Counted from the first letter of the stretch, positions 1-9,333 are shown. The stretch: 64,000 bases of DNA from Acidithiobacillus acidisediminis (GCF_023277115.1 NZ_JALQCS010000001.1:124001-188000), one strand, 5' to 3'. The notes: generated from the sequence alone by a model not told the origin. Translations and numbers: made by a program.

Positions 1-757
1 GGGAATTGACCTTCTTCGCGTATTCTTCCCGGCAGAGAATCAAGCCACCGCGTGGGCCACGCAGGGTTTTGTGGGTGGTGGTGGTGACAAAATCGGCGTG
101 CGGTACCGGACTGGGATGCAGCCCTGCCGCCACGAGCCCGGCAATATGCGCCATGTCCACCAGCAAATAAGCGTCGATGCTGCGTGCGATCTCGCCGATC
201 CGCGCAAAATCAATGATCCGCGAATAGGCGCTGGCCCCCGCCACAATCATTTTGGGACGCTCCTGCTCCGCCTGCGCCGCCATGGCGTCGTAATCGATGC
301 GCCCATCTTCGCGCCGCACACCGTAGGCCACGACATCGAAGACCTTACCCGACAGATTCACCTTGGCGCCATGCGTCAGATGTCCACCATGGGCCAGACT
401 CATACCCATGATCTTGTCGCCCGGCTTGAGCACGGAGAAATAGACTGCCTGATTGGCCTGGGAGCCGGAATGCGGCTGTACATTCGCATGTTCGGCACCA
501 AACAATTCCTTGGCACGATCAATGGCGAGCTGTTCGACGATGTCGACATACTCACAGCCACCATAGTAGCGCTTACCGGGGTAACCCTCCGCATATTTAT
601 TGGTAAGCACAGAACCTTGTGCCGCCATCACCATGGGGCTGGTGTAGTTTTCCGAAGCAATCAATTCAACATGGTCTTCTTGCCGAACCCGCTCCTTTTC
701 CATGGCTTGCGCCAGGGCAGGGTCGAAATCGGCAAGGCGCTGGGAGGAAGAGAACAT
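1..757 (-). CDS. glyA: Serine hydroxymethyltransferase, N-terminal 252 residues (3' end outside window)
   Basis: PLP enzyme that interconverts serine and glycine and charges tetrahydrofolate with a one-carbon unit in the cytoplasm. The protein starts [15 protein letters not shown] at 757. It carries the SHMT hallmarks [21 protein letters not shown] and HGGHLTHG, and the PLP-lysine motif [14 protein letters not shown] close to the window edge. About 60% of a normal 415-420-residue enzyme is visible; the C-terminal part lies to the left of the window. It is monocistronic as far as can be seen, with about 100 bp between its start and the stop of the next leftward gene. Identification is secure. 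Confidence 0.97.
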   Translation of the reverse strand, partial: MFSSSQRLADFDPALAQAMEKERVRQEDHVELIASENYTSPMVMAAQGSVLTNKYAEGYPGKRYYGGCEYVDIVEQLAIDRAKELFGAEHANVQPHSGSQANQAVYFSVLKPGDKIMGMSLAHGGHLTHGAKVNLSGKVFDVVAYGVRREDGRIDYDAMAAQAEQERPKMIVAGASAYSRIIDFARIGEIARSIDAYLLVDMAHIAGLVAAGLHPSPVPHADFVTTTTHKTLRGPRGGLILCREEYAKKVNS

Positions 758-854
758 GGGGACTCCTGAGTCTAGAATTTTTCCTGGCCGAACAGTAGCA
801 AGTCGCTGCCGTCAGGCTCAAGCGCAAAATCTGCAGTCTTCGCATGAAGGAGAT

Positions 855-1640
855 TCAACTGGTTCGCACCTTCTGCGGCTGCACCTGCAACACCGGTAAC
901 TGCAGCGCCTTGCTTTCCCGCTTGCGCCGTGGCCGCTGTTTGTTGGCAAAAATGTCTTCGTAGGCCACATAAACGATCGGCGGCCCCAAGACCCAGACGA
1001 AGAGTGCAAGCCAGACCTGCGCAGGCAAAGGCAGAATCACACTGGCGATGAGGAGAATTGCCCAGAGGGCAATCAACGGATCGCGCAACTCCTGGCGAAA
1101 CAGCAATGCCAAGGTGGTCTCCACTTCGGCTTCGATCCAGCCATGCCCTTTATGTAACGCCAAGGCCACGCCAAAAAATGCCGGGGAGAACCAAAAGTAC
1201 GGCGTCATAGCGAGATCTGTGAGGCGCTCACTGAAACCCATCCACCAGCCCCAGAAGCCCGGTTCCTGCCCAATCTGCCAATTCCCCTGCACCCCACTGA
1301 GAAGGGCACCGAGCAGCACCGTTTCGCGCCCAAACTCAAAAAGCAATCCAAAGAGGGTAAGGATCATACCCCACAAAATTGCCACCCCCAAGGCATGACG
1401 CAGCTGCTCCCAGGAGTAGTCCTGACCATCACAGCGACCGGCGAGATAGAGCCCACCCAAGAGCCCCAGCGGGGCCAGACCATACATCAGCCAGAATGGC
1501 AACGGTAGAGCGGTGAGGGCCAAGGGCAGAAGCAGAAAGCGCGCCCAACGCCCCGGATGATCGCGCACGATCTCGGCGCCACCTCGCACCCAGCTTTCCA
1601 TACGCTGCAGCCATTGCTTGGCCAAACCATAGCCCTCCAT
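855..1640 (-). CDS. Conserved hypothetical multi-pass membrane protein
   Basis: Not recognised. The 261-residue protein has about six hydrophobic segments: two after residue 35 (FLLLPLALTALPLPFWLMY and the following glycine-rich stretch), one near LGVAILWGMILTLFGLLFEF, one near YFWFSPAFFGVALAL, and a closing pair (LIALWAILLIASVILPLPAQ, VWLALFVWVLGPPIVYVAY). A basic, cytoplasmic-looking tail follows. The ATG at 1640 was preferred over a TTG at 1673. The opposite-strand gene begins only 23 bp away, so the divergent promoters must overlap coding or leader sequence. No catalytic motif is evident. Confidence 0.7.
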   Translation of the reverse strand: MEGYGLAKQWLQRMESWVRGGAEIVRDHPGRWARFLLLPLALTALPLPFWLMYGLAPLGLLGGLYLAGRCDGQDYSWEQLRHALGVAILWGMILTLFGLLFEFGRETVLLGALLSGVQGNWQIGQEPGFWGWWMGFSERLTDLAMTPYFWFSPAFFGVALALHKGHGWIEAEVETTLALLFRQELRDPLIALWAILLIASVILPLPAQVWLALFVWVLGPPIVYVAYEDIFANKQRPRRKRESKALQLPVLQVQPQKVRTS

Positions 1641-1663
1641 CGCCGTTCTCTTTTGACATTCTA

Positions 1664-2269
1664 GTGAAGGCAAGCTACAAACTCAAAGAAATATGGGATC
1701 TTGAGAATGACGCCGTGCAAGAAATGCCAGCCTTTCGTGAGCAGGTGCGACGCGCCCACGCCCAACTCATTCACCAAGTCGTATCTGCCTGTCACAATGC
1801 AGATCTCCGCCCGGCGCTGCAAGAAAGCCTGCGCGTCGCTCGGGCCAATGGTTGGGGTAGCCTGGCCGAACGGCTGGAACGGCTATTGGCGGGCGAGCGC
1901 GACGAAGCGATCTTGCTCGGCCTGGATGATGAGGATCGTATCGTCGTGGAAACCGTGCTGCAGGGCTTGCAGGACCCTGGCTCGTTGCCCAACCCTCAAA
2001 GCCGCCCGGACCCGAGCCTTGCTGCGCCCGGCATCGCGGGTGTTGTCGTTGCTGCCCAGAGAGGCGATACCCAGGCACTGCAATGGCTCGGGCAAATGGC
2101 CAGCCAGATGCAGCGCGCCGGAGGCGAAATGGCGCGACTGGGTGCTTGCCTTGCCCCGCTGTCGCAAGGCAAGACCGACGTCGAGCGCCTGAGCAAAGGA
2201 CTGGGGGCAAGCACCCGCAGTCTGCTGCTGCAAATCGTCGAGGAAATACACAAGCTGCAGGCACAGTGA
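1664..2269 (+). CDS. Conserved hypothetical protein
   Basis: Not recognised. This is a 201-residue soluble, helix-rich, probably cytoplasmic protein with no signal peptide and no membrane segment. The N-terminal half is rich in Arg, Glu and Ala (LRVARANGWGSLAERLERLL) and the C-terminal half in Gln, Met and Ala, suggesting helical bundles. The longest frame opens with a GTG at 1664; an in-frame ATG at 1724 (MPAFREQVRRAH) is an alternative start. It ends 65 bp before the thioredoxin-TPR gene and may share its transcript. No function is proposed. Confidence 0.65.
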   Translation: MKASYKLKEIWDLENDAVQEMPAFREQVRRAHAQLIHQVVSACHNADLRPALQESLRVARANGWGSLAERLERLLAGERDEAILLGLDDEDRIVVETVLQGLQDPGSLPNPQSRPDPSLAAPGIAGVVVAAQRGDTQALQWLGQMASQMQRAGGEMARLGACLAPLSQGKTDVERLSKGLGASTRSLLLQIVEEIHKLQAQ

Positions 2270-2334
2270 CAGGCTTGAGCATCACCATCATCCTCCCTAC
2301 CATGAGCGGAAATTTTGCAGCAGGAGAGTAGTAT

Positions 2335-3204
2335 ATGGCGACTGGCCCGCAGGTTGTGGAAGTAAACCTCGGCAATTTTGCTGAGGCAGTCGAAAAGGAA
2401 TCGTTTCAGCGCCCGGTCCTGGTGGATTTCTGGGCACCCTGGTGTGGGCCCTGTCGCGCCCTCGGCCCGGTGTTGGAGCGCCTTGCCGAGGAAATGCAAG
2501 GAGCCTTCTTGCTGGCCAAAATCAACTCCGATGAAAATCCAGAGCTATCGCGCCAGTATTCCGTGCGTGGCATTCCCGCAGTCAAGGCCTTCCGCGATGG
2601 GCGGGTGGTGGATGAATTCACCGGCGCTCTGCCGGAATCTGCCCTGCGCCAGTTTCTCGACAAGATTTTGCCCAAGGCCGGCGATGAGCAGCGCAGGGCC
2701 GGCATGGAGGCATTGGCGCGGGGTGATACCGCCGCAGCAGAACAGGCCTTTCGCGCGGCGCTTGCGCAGGATGCACGGAATGACGAAGCACGCCTCGAAC
2801 TTGCGCGCCTGTTGATGGGTCGCGGCGACCATAGCGCGGCGGAGACAGAGATCGCGGCCTTGAGTCCAGCCTTCCAGGCCAGCGAGGGTGTCGAAGCCCT
2901 GCGGGCTCTGGTGGAGTTTTCGACGGCGCTACGCGATGCGCCTCCGAGCGAGGAAATTGCCCGGCGGATGCGCGAGAGCAGCGGCGACGAGCAGGCGGAA
3001 GCCATGTACCAGCATGCCTTGCGTGAGCTGCTGCAGGGTCGGGAACAAGCCGCTTTGGAGCAACTCATCGAAATGGTGCAGCAGCATCGAAAATATGGTG
3101 ACGATCTGGCACGCAAGACCCTGCTGAAAATATTCCTGCTCCTTGGCAAGGAGCATCCGTTGGTCAACGAATATCGCAGCAAACTAGCGCGGGCGCTATA
3201 TTGA
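2335..3204 (+). CDS. cnoX: Thioredoxin-TPR co-chaperone, CnoX/YbbN family
   Basis: This 289-residue protein has an N-terminal thioredoxin fold (about 1-110) and a C-terminal TPR-like helical domain (about 120-289), the CnoX/YbbN architecture. CnoX proteins hold oxidatively stressed clients and pass them to GroEL or DnaK. A full redox motif WCGPC is present at residues 36-40 with cis-Pro81, so it should be an active thiol oxidoreductase, unlike E. coli CnoX, which has lost the CXXC motif. The SD GGAGAG lies just upstream of the ATG. It is followed 67 bp later by a Deg protease gene in the same direction, so the two may form a small envelope/protein-quality unit. Confidence 0.88.
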   Translation: MATGPQVVEVNLGNFAEAVEKESFQRPVLVDFWAPWCGPCRALGPVLERLAEEMQGAFLLAKINSDENPELSRQYSVRGIPAVKAFRDGRVVDEFTGALPESALRQFLDKILPKAGDEQRRAGMEALARGDTAAAEQAFRAALAQDARNDEARLELARLLMGRGDHSAAETEIAALSPAFQASEGVEALRALVEFSTALRDAPPSEEIARRMRESSGDEQAEAMYQHALRELLQGREQAALEQLIEMVQQHRKYGDDLARKTLLKIFLLLGKEHPLVNEYRSKLARALY

Positions 3205-3271
3205 GCCTGTTTCCCTGACGGATCCGCTTTCGTCGCCCAGCCTCGCAAAGGCACATAAGGAGTATGACTTG

Positions 3272-4795
3272 ATGGCAAGCCCCCTTCCTACCCTCCGTTT
3301 TTCCCAGCGTCGCGCGGTCATGACGGCGGCTGCCGTAGCCTACCTCCTTTCTGGCTGCGCACAAGGACAAGTGGCTGCGCCAGCGCCGATTGCCAGCGCC
3401 GCGCCAGTGGCCGCTGTCCCCCAAAGCACGCCATTGAAACCTTTGGTTGCCCTGCCGGATTTCACCCCGCTGATCGAGCGCTATGGGCCAACAGTGGTCA
3501 ATATCAGCACCACCTCGGAGCAGGATATCCCCGGCGCCAGTAATCCCTTCCCGCCCGACTCGCCCTTCTATCGCTTCTTCCAACATTTTGGCGCTCCCAA
3601 TGCACAAGGGAAAAGGCCACCGCAGGAAAAAGTCGAGTCTCTCGGTTCGGGCTTTATCATCAGCGGTGATGGCTACATCGTCACTGCGGCCCATGTCGTT
3701 CGCCATGCCAAACACATTATCGTGACTCTGGCGGATCATCACGCCTATCCGGCCAAGCTCATTGGCCTATCGGTACGCTACGACACCGCTCTCCTCAAGA
3801 TCCAGGCTACTGGTCTGCCGACGGCGCCTATCGGCGATTCCAGTAATCTGAAGGTGGGACAATGGGTTCTGGCAGTAGGCACCCCCTTCGGTTTTTCCAA
3901 TTCCGTCACCCAAGGGGTAGTCAGCGCTCTCGACCGTCCCCTGCCCGATGACGAATATATTCCCTTCATCCAAAGTGATGTGCCCATCAACCCCGGCAAT
4001 TCGGGTGGCCCACTCTTCAACATGTTTGGGCAGGTGGTCGGCATCAACGACCAGATCTACACCAATAGCGGCGGCTATATGGGCTTGTCGTTCTCGATTC
4101 CCATCAACACGGTGATGTCGGTGGTGGACGATCTCAAGGCGCATCGCGCCATCCAGTTTGGCTATCTCGGGGTCGAAGTACAAAGTGTGACGCCAGATAT
4201 GGCCGAGGCCCTGCACCTGAATGAGCCGGTGGGCGCCTTGGTGGCCTCTATCGAACCAGATAGCCCCGCTGCTCGCGCCGGGCTGCACGCTGGCGATGTC
4301 ATCGTCACCTTCGCCGGCAAACCTGTCTATAGTGTTGGGCAACTTCCTTTACTGGTCGGCACGAAAAAACCGGGAACCCAAGTAGAAATCGGGATCCTGC
4401 GCAACGGCAAGGCGGTCAACCTGCCCATTACCGTTGGCGCCTTGCCAAGCCCAGAGAAAGCTGCGGAGATGGAGAGCAATCAAAGCGCAAAGACTTCCGT
4501 TCTCCAGATTCATCGCCTGGGGGTTTCGGCACGGCCCGCCCCTGCCAAGCTGATGCAAGAACTGGGGATCACGCGCGGAGTGGAGGTAGTCGACGTGCAT
4601 CAGGGTGCAGCGGCAGAGGCCGGCATTCAACCGGGCATGATCATCGAACAGTTTGATCAAAAGCCCGTGCAGAACCCACAGCAGTTGCAAGCCTTGGTCA
4701 ACGCCCTACCGGCCGACAGACCCATACCGGTCCTCATTCGCCAGGGCAAATCGAGCATCTTTATTGTCCTACGCTTACCGAAAAAAGGTGATTGA
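3272..4795 (+). CDS. degQ: Deg/HtrA-family serine protease with two PDZ domains, probable lipoprotein
   Basis: Periplasmic quality-control protease. The trypsin-like domain shows His141 (VTAAHVV), Asp171 (RYDTALLKI) and Ser244 (NPGNSGGP), followed by PDZ1 (about 285-375) and PDZ2 (about 410-505). The length of 507 residues fits DegP/MucD enzymes. The N-terminus has a basic stretch, a hydrophobic run and a lipobox LLSGC with Cys29, so it is probably lipidated, which is unusual for this family. ATG 3272 follows the SD AAGGAG at a good distance; a TTG one codon earlier is unlikely. It converges with xerD with only 4 bp between the stop codons. The paralogue name (degP, degQ or mucD) is not certain. 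Confidence 0.92.
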   Translation: MASPLPTLRFSQRRAVMTAAAVAYLLSGCAQGQVAAPAPIASAAPVAAVPQSTPLKPLVALPDFTPLIERYGPTVVNISTTSEQDIPGASNPFPPDSPFYRFFQHFGAPNAQGKRPPQEKVESLGSGFIISGDGYIVTAAHVVRHAKHIIVTLADHHAYPAKLIGLSVRYDTALLKIQATGLPTAPIGDSSNLKVGQWVLAVGTPFGFSNSVTQGVVSALDRPLPDDEYIPFIQSDVPINPGNSGGPLFNMFGQVVGINDQIYTNSGGYMGLSFSIPINTVMSVVDDLKAHRAIQFGYLGVEVQSVTPDMAEALHLNEPVGALVASIEPDSPAARAGLHAGDVIVTFAGKPVYSVGQLPLLVGTKKPGTQVEIGILRNGKAVNLPITVGALPSPEKAAEMESNQSAKTSVLQIHRLGVSARPAPAKLMQELGITRGVEVVDVHQGAAAEAGIQPGMIIEQFDQKPVQNPQQLQALVNALPADRPIPVLIRQGKSSIFIVLRLPKKGD

Positions 4796-4799
4796 CCGT

Positions 4800-5714
4800 T
4801 CAGCCGCGCGGGTGGTGCGCGGCATGTAACGCCTGCAAGCGCGCCTGGGCGATGTGGGTGTAGATCTCGGTGGTACTGAGCCGAGCATGCCCGAGCATCA
4901 GTTGCACACTGCGCAGATCGGCACCATGGTCAAGCAAGTGGGTGGCGAAGGCATGGCGCAAACTATGGGGAGAAAGCGAGCAGTGGATACTGGCGAGCTC
5001 AGCGTAGCGGCGAATGATCTGCCAAAAGCGCTGCCGAGTCATGGGTTCGGCCCGCTGGCTCAAGAATACCGCCGTCTGCGCCTGATTACGCAGGAGTAGA
5101 GGGCGCGCTTGACTCAGGTAGGCGCGGAGTAAGTCCTGCGCCCGTGCGCCCATCGGCACCAAGCGCTCTTTTCGGCCTTTGCCAAAGGTCTTCACCACGC
5201 CAGCCGAGACATCGACCTGGAACAATTCCAAACTCACCAACTCGGATACCCGTAACCCGGTGGCGTAGAGTAGCTCCAGCATGGTTGCGTCGCGCAGGCC
5301 CATAGGCTGCGATTGGTCGGGTATGGCAAGCAAGGCCTCAACTTCAGCTTCGGAGGGCACCTCCGGTAGGTGGCGCCCCAGACGGGGAGATTGCAGATCT
5401 CGGCTGGGATCCTGAGCAATCCATCCTTCGCGCAAGGCATGAGCATAAAAGCTACGCAGGCTGGAGAGTTGTCGCCGTAGACTGCGCAGTGCCGCACCAG
5501 CAGCAAGGCGCGCTGCAAGGAAGTTTGCCAGATCCGCATTACTCGCCTCGCACAGGCTTCGACTGCGCTCCTGCAGATATCCTCGCAGAGCCTCCAGATC
5601 TTGACCGTAGGCGCGCAAGGTCAGCGCCGTCAGGTTGCGCTCCAACCATAACGCATCAAGAAACTGCGCTATATCTGCGTCTGGGCTGGACGACCGCGCT
5701 TCAGTCAAGCGCAT
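4800..5714 (-). CDS. xerD: Tyrosine recombinase XerD
   Basis: Site-specific recombinase that resolves chromosome dimers at dif together with XerC and FtsK. At 304 residues it has the N-terminal SAM-like core-binding domain and a C-terminal catalytic domain with Arg (ATGLRVSEL), Lys (GKGRKERLVP), HxxR (HSLRHAFATHLLDHGADLR), His (LGHARLSTTEIYTHI) and the Tyr nucleophile. The wording of these motifs is XerD-like rather than XerC-like. The open frame extends far upstream, but ATG 5714 has an AAGG at 8 nt spacing and gives the normal family length. It overlaps the 3' end of ogt by 14 bp, so it is translationally coupled to it. Confidence 0.92.
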   Translation of the reverse strand: MRLTEARSSSPDADIAQFLDALWLERNLTALTLRAYGQDLEALRGYLQERSRSLCEASNADLANFLAARLAAGAALRSLRRQLSSLRSFYAHALREGWIAQDPSRDLQSPRLGRHLPEVPSEAEVEALLAIPDQSQPMGLRDATMLELLYATGLRVSELVSLELFQVDVSAGVVKTFGKGRKERLVPMGARAQDLLRAYLSQARPLLLRNQAQTAVFLSQRAEPMTRQRFWQIIRRYAELASIHCSLSPHSLRHAFATHLLDHGADLRSVQLMLGHARLSTTEIYTHIAQARLQALHAAHHPRG

Positions 5715-6231
5715 GGAAAACGCCTTCATGGCGGAGGAGGAATGCCTTATAGGCGAGCTCGGGACCCCTTCGTTTGCCCGCGTAGCCGCCGAGACCCTGT
5801 TTTGCGACGATGCGATGGCACGGGATGAGAATGGCAATAGGATTTTTGCGGCAGGCCTGGCCAACGGCTCGTGGCGCACTGTGCAAAGTATCGGCAAGCT
5901 CACCATAGCTGCGCACAATCCCTACAGGAATCTCTTGCAGGGCACGCCAGACACGCTGCTGAAAAGGAGTTCCCACTGCCTGCAGGGGGAGTTGCAAAAG
6001 CAAGCGCTCATACACGGCAAAATCCCCTGCGGCATAGGCTCCAAGGGCTTGCGCGACAGCGTGTTGCGCCGGGAGGAAGGGCAGATCCATTGCCACGTCT
6101 GGCGCAGGGCTTAGTCCAGTGAGCACGACACCGTGAAATTCAAGCACCAGCGTGCCCAAGCCAGCGACGGCGTAGAGCCAGCGACGGCTCACTCCGGATA
6201 CAAGCGGAGGAAAACCAGGGGGTGAATCCAT
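5701..6231 (-). CDS. ogt: Methylated-DNA--protein-cysteine methyltransferase
   Basis: Suicide repair protein that removes alkyl groups from O6-alkylguanine. The 176-residue protein has the conserved C-terminal domain: TPFQQRVWRALQEIPVG, SYGELA, the acceptor motif IPCHRIV with Cys138, and GGYAGG-like sequence ending in a typical tail. ATG 6231 was chosen because the longer frame opens with a TTG at 6288 and adds non-conserved residues. It overlaps the preceding unknown gene by 43 bp and xerD by 14 bp, so it sits in the middle of a tightly packed leftward operon that begins with ribosomal genes. Confidence 0.93.
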   Translation of the reverse strand: MDSPPGFPPLVSGVSRRWLYAVAGLGTLVLEFHGVVLTGLSPAPDVAMDLPFLPAQHAVAQALGAYAAGDFAVYERLLLQLPLQAVGTPFQQRVWRALQEIPVGIVRSYGELADTLHSAPRAVGQACRKNPIAILIPCHRIVAKQGLGGYAGKRRGPELAYKAFLLRHEGVFHALD

Positions 6232-7403
6232 AACAGAGGTCCAGAGAGTTCTTGAGTCGCAACCTGCGTTTCTTGCCAATGCGCCCAAAACGAGACTGCG
6301 GGATCGGGATGCATATCAAGCTGCTGTTCCGCGCGCCGCTGATACCAGGCACGCAAAGCCTCCTCTCCCAAGGCTTGAACCTGCAGCACCCGTTGCCAAT
6401 CTTCCCGGTACGTCTGCGCCACATGCGCTTCGGACAAGGCATGCCGGAAGGCGGCGAGCTCGGTGTATCCCGGCCAATTTTGCTGCGCTTCCCAGCCGGC
6501 GAAGCGAAATAGATCGGCAGCGGCGCTGAACAAGATGCGGCGACAGCGACGCAAACTCCGGTGCGGCATTTGTAGCACCGCAGCCAGCCACAGATAGAGT
6601 TGCCCCAAAGCCTCCAGCTGAGCACCTGCCGGATATTCCAGAATCATCAAACCCAAGGCCAGAAACAGCTGCCGCAGGGCGGCTATGGGTTGATCTCCCA
6701 TCCCTCGCAGATGCTCCATATAAGCGCTGAGGTCCCGTTCCCGCAAGCTCTGCAGCAATGCCTTCCCACTATCCGTGCGGCGCTCCGCACGCGCCTCGGG
6801 GACAACGACTGCACAGGCCTCGGGGAGATGCCAGTGCTGTTCCAATGCAGCAAGGGTGAAGGGCACGAAATCCGTGCTGGACACGGTGGCGCCCAATTGC
6901 CCCCAGACGTGCAAGAGGGTACTGCGCAAGCCATGGGCATAGCCATCCTCCGCCACGCGCAGGCGCAAACGATCAATGATCAGGTGCCGGGCCTTGACAT
7001 CGTCCGCCATGCTGCGTAGTCGCGGCAGAAGGCGCTGTATGTCCTTTTTTTCCACGGCCTCGGCAAGAATGTCGAGTTCCATGTCGATGGGTAATGGGTT
7101 GTCCGGGACGACGTGCAACCAGTTTTCGGGGATGCTCTGCTCTGCCTGCTCGGCCGCCGTCGGCAACTGCTTTGCTGCCACCCTTCCCGGCAGGGCATTG
7201 GCCGCCAACACGAAACTGAGTTGGGCGAGCCAGCGACGACAAGATTGATCGCTCACCTGCCCCTGGGATAAGGGCAGGCCTTCCTGCAGCAAAAGGGATT
7301 GAAGGGCCCGACGCGAAGATGCGTCAGCCCAGATGCGGTCCTGTTCCGCCGCCGCAGCCATCCGCCACTGCGTAAGCAAGGCGGTAGACTGCACTGCGCT
7401 CAT
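6189..7403 (-). CDS. Hypothetical protein in the rpsP-trmD-rplS operon
   Basis: Not recognised. A 404-residue protein, mostly helical, with no signal peptide. It is rich in Leu, Ala, Arg and Gln; the N-terminal third has low-complexity polar sequence and the remainder looks like a helical repeat or all-alpha bundle (for example ALRQLFLALGLMILEYPAG and LGQLYLWLAAVLQMPHRS). Its ATG at 7403 overlaps the rplS stop as TGATG, so it is translated by coupling to L19. This position between L19 and two DNA-maintenance genes does not identify a role. Confidence 0.7.
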   Translation of the reverse strand: MSAVQSTALLTQWRMAAAAEQDRIWADASSRRALQSLLLQEGLPLSQGQVSDQSCRRWLAQLSFVLAANALPGRVAAKQLPTAAEQAEQSIPENWLHVVPDNPLPIDMELDILAEAVEKKDIQRLLPRLRSMADDVKARHLIIDRLRLRVAEDGYAHGLRSTLLHVWGQLGATVSSTDFVPFTLAALEQHWHLPEACAVVVPEARAERRTDSGKALLQSLRERDLSAYMEHLRGMGDQPIAALRQLFLALGLMILEYPAGAQLEALGQLYLWLAAVLQMPHRSLRRCRRILFSAAADLFRFAGWEAQQNWPGYTELAAFRHALSEAHVAQTYREDWQRVLQVQALGEEALRAWYQRRAEQQLDMHPDPAVSFWAHWQETQVATQELSGPLLWIHPLVFLRLYPE

Positions 7404-7747
7404 CAACCGAGCTTTTCGCGAATACGGGCTGCCTTGCCAGAGAGTTCGCGCAGGTAGTAGAGCTTGGCGCGCCGTACGTCACCGCGACGCTTCACTTCCA
7501 CCTTGGAGACCAGCGGAGAATGCACGGGAAATACCCGTTCCACGCCCTCACCACTGGAGATTTTGCGCACCGTGAAGGAAGAATGAACCCCCCGGTTGCG
7601 GCGCGCGATGCATAGGCCCTCAAAGACCTGAATACGCTCCCGCTCGCCTTCCTTCACACGCACGTGTACGGCGACGGTATCGCCCGCGATAAAATCGGGG
7701 ATTTCGCTTTGGGCCTGTTCCTGATTGATTTCGTCGATGATGTTCAC
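7403..7747 (-). CDS. rplS: 50S ribosomal protein L19
   Basis: Large-subunit protein at the 30S-50S interface. The 114-residue length and the motifs [50 protein letters not shown] and the tail [19 protein letters not shown] are diagnostic. The start is a GTG at 7747, preceded by a strong SD AAGGAGAA. It is the fourth gene of the conserved rpsP-rimM-trmD-rplS operon, with 12 bp after trmD. Confidence 0.98.
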   Translation of the reverse strand: MNIIDEINQEQAQSEIPDFIAGDTVAVHVRVKEGERERIQVFEGLCIARRNRGVHSSFTVRKISSGEGVERVFPVHSPLVSKVEVKRRGDVRRAKLYYLRELSGKAARIREKLG

Positions 7748-7759
7748 AGCACTTCTCCT

Positions 7760-8506
7760 TCACACCCTGCCACTTTCGTCCAAGCCCTCTGCTTCTTGCA
7801 GACAGCGTATATCCTCTGCCGACAGCTGGCGCTGCCCCCACAGATCCGGGCGCCGCGCCCGCGTGCGCAACAAAGACTGCCCATGCCGCCAGCGCGCGAT
7901 GCGTGCGTGATCGCCAGACAACAACACCGACGGTACAGCAACCCCCGCCCAGGACTCTGGCCGGGTGTAATGGGGGCAATCCAACAACTCCGCGGCGGCG
8001 AAACTGTCTTCCTGTGCTGATGCCTCGTGCCCCAAAAAACCGGGCAACAAACGCGCCGTTGCCTCGATCAGGACCAGCGCTGGCAACTCCCCCCCGGCAA
8101 GCACGTAGTCCCCCAGCGACCACTCCTCGTCGACCTGCGCCATGACCCGCTCATCGATACCCTCGTAGCGGCCAGCCAAGAGAATCATCCCCCGGCGCGC
8201 ACTGAAGCGCTGGCAATCTTCCTGGCGCAGAGGACGCCCCTGCGGCGACAGGTAGGCAACTGGCGCCGCGACGTTCTCTTTCCGCGCCGCCGCAATGGCG
8301 GCCAAGAGTGGCGGTGCCATCATCAGCATTCCCGGACCACCCCCAAAGGGTCGATCATCCACCCGCTGATGCGGCAACGTGCTGAAATCGCGCGGATTCC
8401 ACACCCGCAGATCCAACAGACCACGCTGCCGTCCCCGTGCCAGGACCCCAGCCTGGAAATAACTCTCGATCAGCTCCGGAAAAATACTGATGACATCGAA
8501 ACGCAT
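7760..8506 (-). CDS. trmD: tRNA (guanine-37-N1)-methyltransferase
   Basis: SAM-dependent SPOUT-class enzyme that methylates G37 of tRNAs to prevent +1 frameshifting. The protein is 248 residues. [12 protein letters not shown] at the start, PFGGGPGMLM, the knot region LLAGRYEGIDERV, and GGELPALVLIEATARLLPG are the family signatures. The ATG at 8506 overlaps the rimM stop (TGATG), showing coupling; an in-frame GTG one codon upstream is possible. Confident call. Confidence 0.98.
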   Translation of the reverse strand: MRFDVISIFPELIESYFQAGVLARGRQRGLLDLRVWNPRDFSTLPHQRVDDRPFGGGPGMLMMAPPLLAAIAAARKENVAAPVAYLSPQGRPLRQEDCQRFSARRGMILLAGRYEGIDERVMAQVDEEWSLGDYVLAGGELPALVLIEATARLLPGFLGHEASAQEDSFAAAELLDCPHYTRPESWAGVAVPSVLLSGDHARIARWRHGQSLLRTRARRPDLWGQRQLSAEDIRCLQEAEGLDESGRV

Positions 8507-9015
8507 CACCAGTCCTTTTCCCAGTCCAGTTCGATCCGGCGCCTTTCACTATCGACCTGAACCTCGGCAGTCCAGGGAATCAGGCGTTCTGCGCCTTCCA
8601 CATCCTGTACCACGAGGACATCGTTGGCACCGGTTTCCAGCAAATCCTTCACTTCCCCGAGCAACACTGCAGCGCGGTTGAACACCTGCATGCCGATCAG
8701 ATCGCGCCAGTAATACTCACCCTGCGGCAGAGGCGGCAGAGCCGACGCTGGAACGGCAATCTCTTGCCCGATCAGTGCCCGGGCGCCCTCACGATCATCC
8801 ACCCCCTGCAACTGCGCGATGACAGCACCAGCCTGCAGGCCACCGGACAGGACGGAATAGGGTCGGTGCGCAGATCCCACATACCAAAGCGGATGCGCAA
8901 GGATCCCATCACGTTCTTCCGTGTAAGAAAAGACTTTGACCGCACCACGGATACCATACAGGCCAGAAATGCGGCCCAATGGTACCCACGCCTCCGTCTC
9001 AGCCGGCGCTGACAC
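8506..9015 (-). CDS. rimM: 16S rRNA processing protein RimM
   Basis: Assembly factor for the 30S head that binds S19. The 169-residue protein has the N-terminal RimM barrel ([19 protein letters not shown]) and the C-terminal PRC barrel ([30 protein letters not shown]). The apparent start is a GTG at 9015 lying inside the 3' end of rpsP (17 bp overlap). Length and order within the operon fit the family. Confidence 0.96.
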   Translation of the reverse strand: MSAPAETEAWVPLGRISGLYGIRGAVKVFSYTEERDGILAHPLWYVGSAHRPYSVLSGGLQAGAVIAQLQGVDDREGARALIGQEIAVPASALPPLPQGEYYWRDLIGMQVFNRAAVLLGEVKDLLETGANDVLVVQDVEGAERLIPWTAEVQVDSERRRIELDWEKDW

Positions 9016-9259
9016 CCGCTTTGCTCACGCCTTCTGCCTTGAGGAAGCGCGCCACGGTATCGGACGGCTGGGCCCCCTGCGCCAGCCAGTATGCTGCGCG
9101 TTCCTTGTCGATGCGCAGCTCCGAAGGATTGCTGACAGGATTGTAGAAACCAAGACGCTCAATAAAACGTCCGTCACGCCGCGCCCGACTATCGGCCACC
9201 ACAATGTGGTAGAAGGGCCGCTTCTTGGCGCCACCCCGAGCCATCCGAATCACCACCAT
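8999..9259 (-). CDS. rpsP: 30S ribosomal protein S16
   Basis: An 86-residue small-subunit protein. The start [20 protein letters not shown] and the block RIGFYNP-like ([15 protein letters not shown]) are diagnostic for S16. ATG 9259 has GAGGA at good spacing. It is the first gene of the leftward translation operon; the promoter probably lies in the 74 bp between it and ffh, or transcription enters from ffh. Confidence 0.98.
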   Translation of the reverse strand: MVVIRMARGGAKKRPFYHIVVADSRARRDGRFIERLGFYNPVSNPSELRIDKERAAYWLAQGAQPSDTVARFLKAEGVSKAGVSAG

Positions 9260-9333
9260 ATCCGATCCTCACGAAAGTACTCTGCCGCAACCGGCGCGGC
9301 GGGAAAGGCGCGAATCATAACCAAAAATTCTGC

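Noticed and set aside
71-769. Long + strand open frame opposite glyA
   Set aside because: It is the complementary shadow of a strongly conserved gene.
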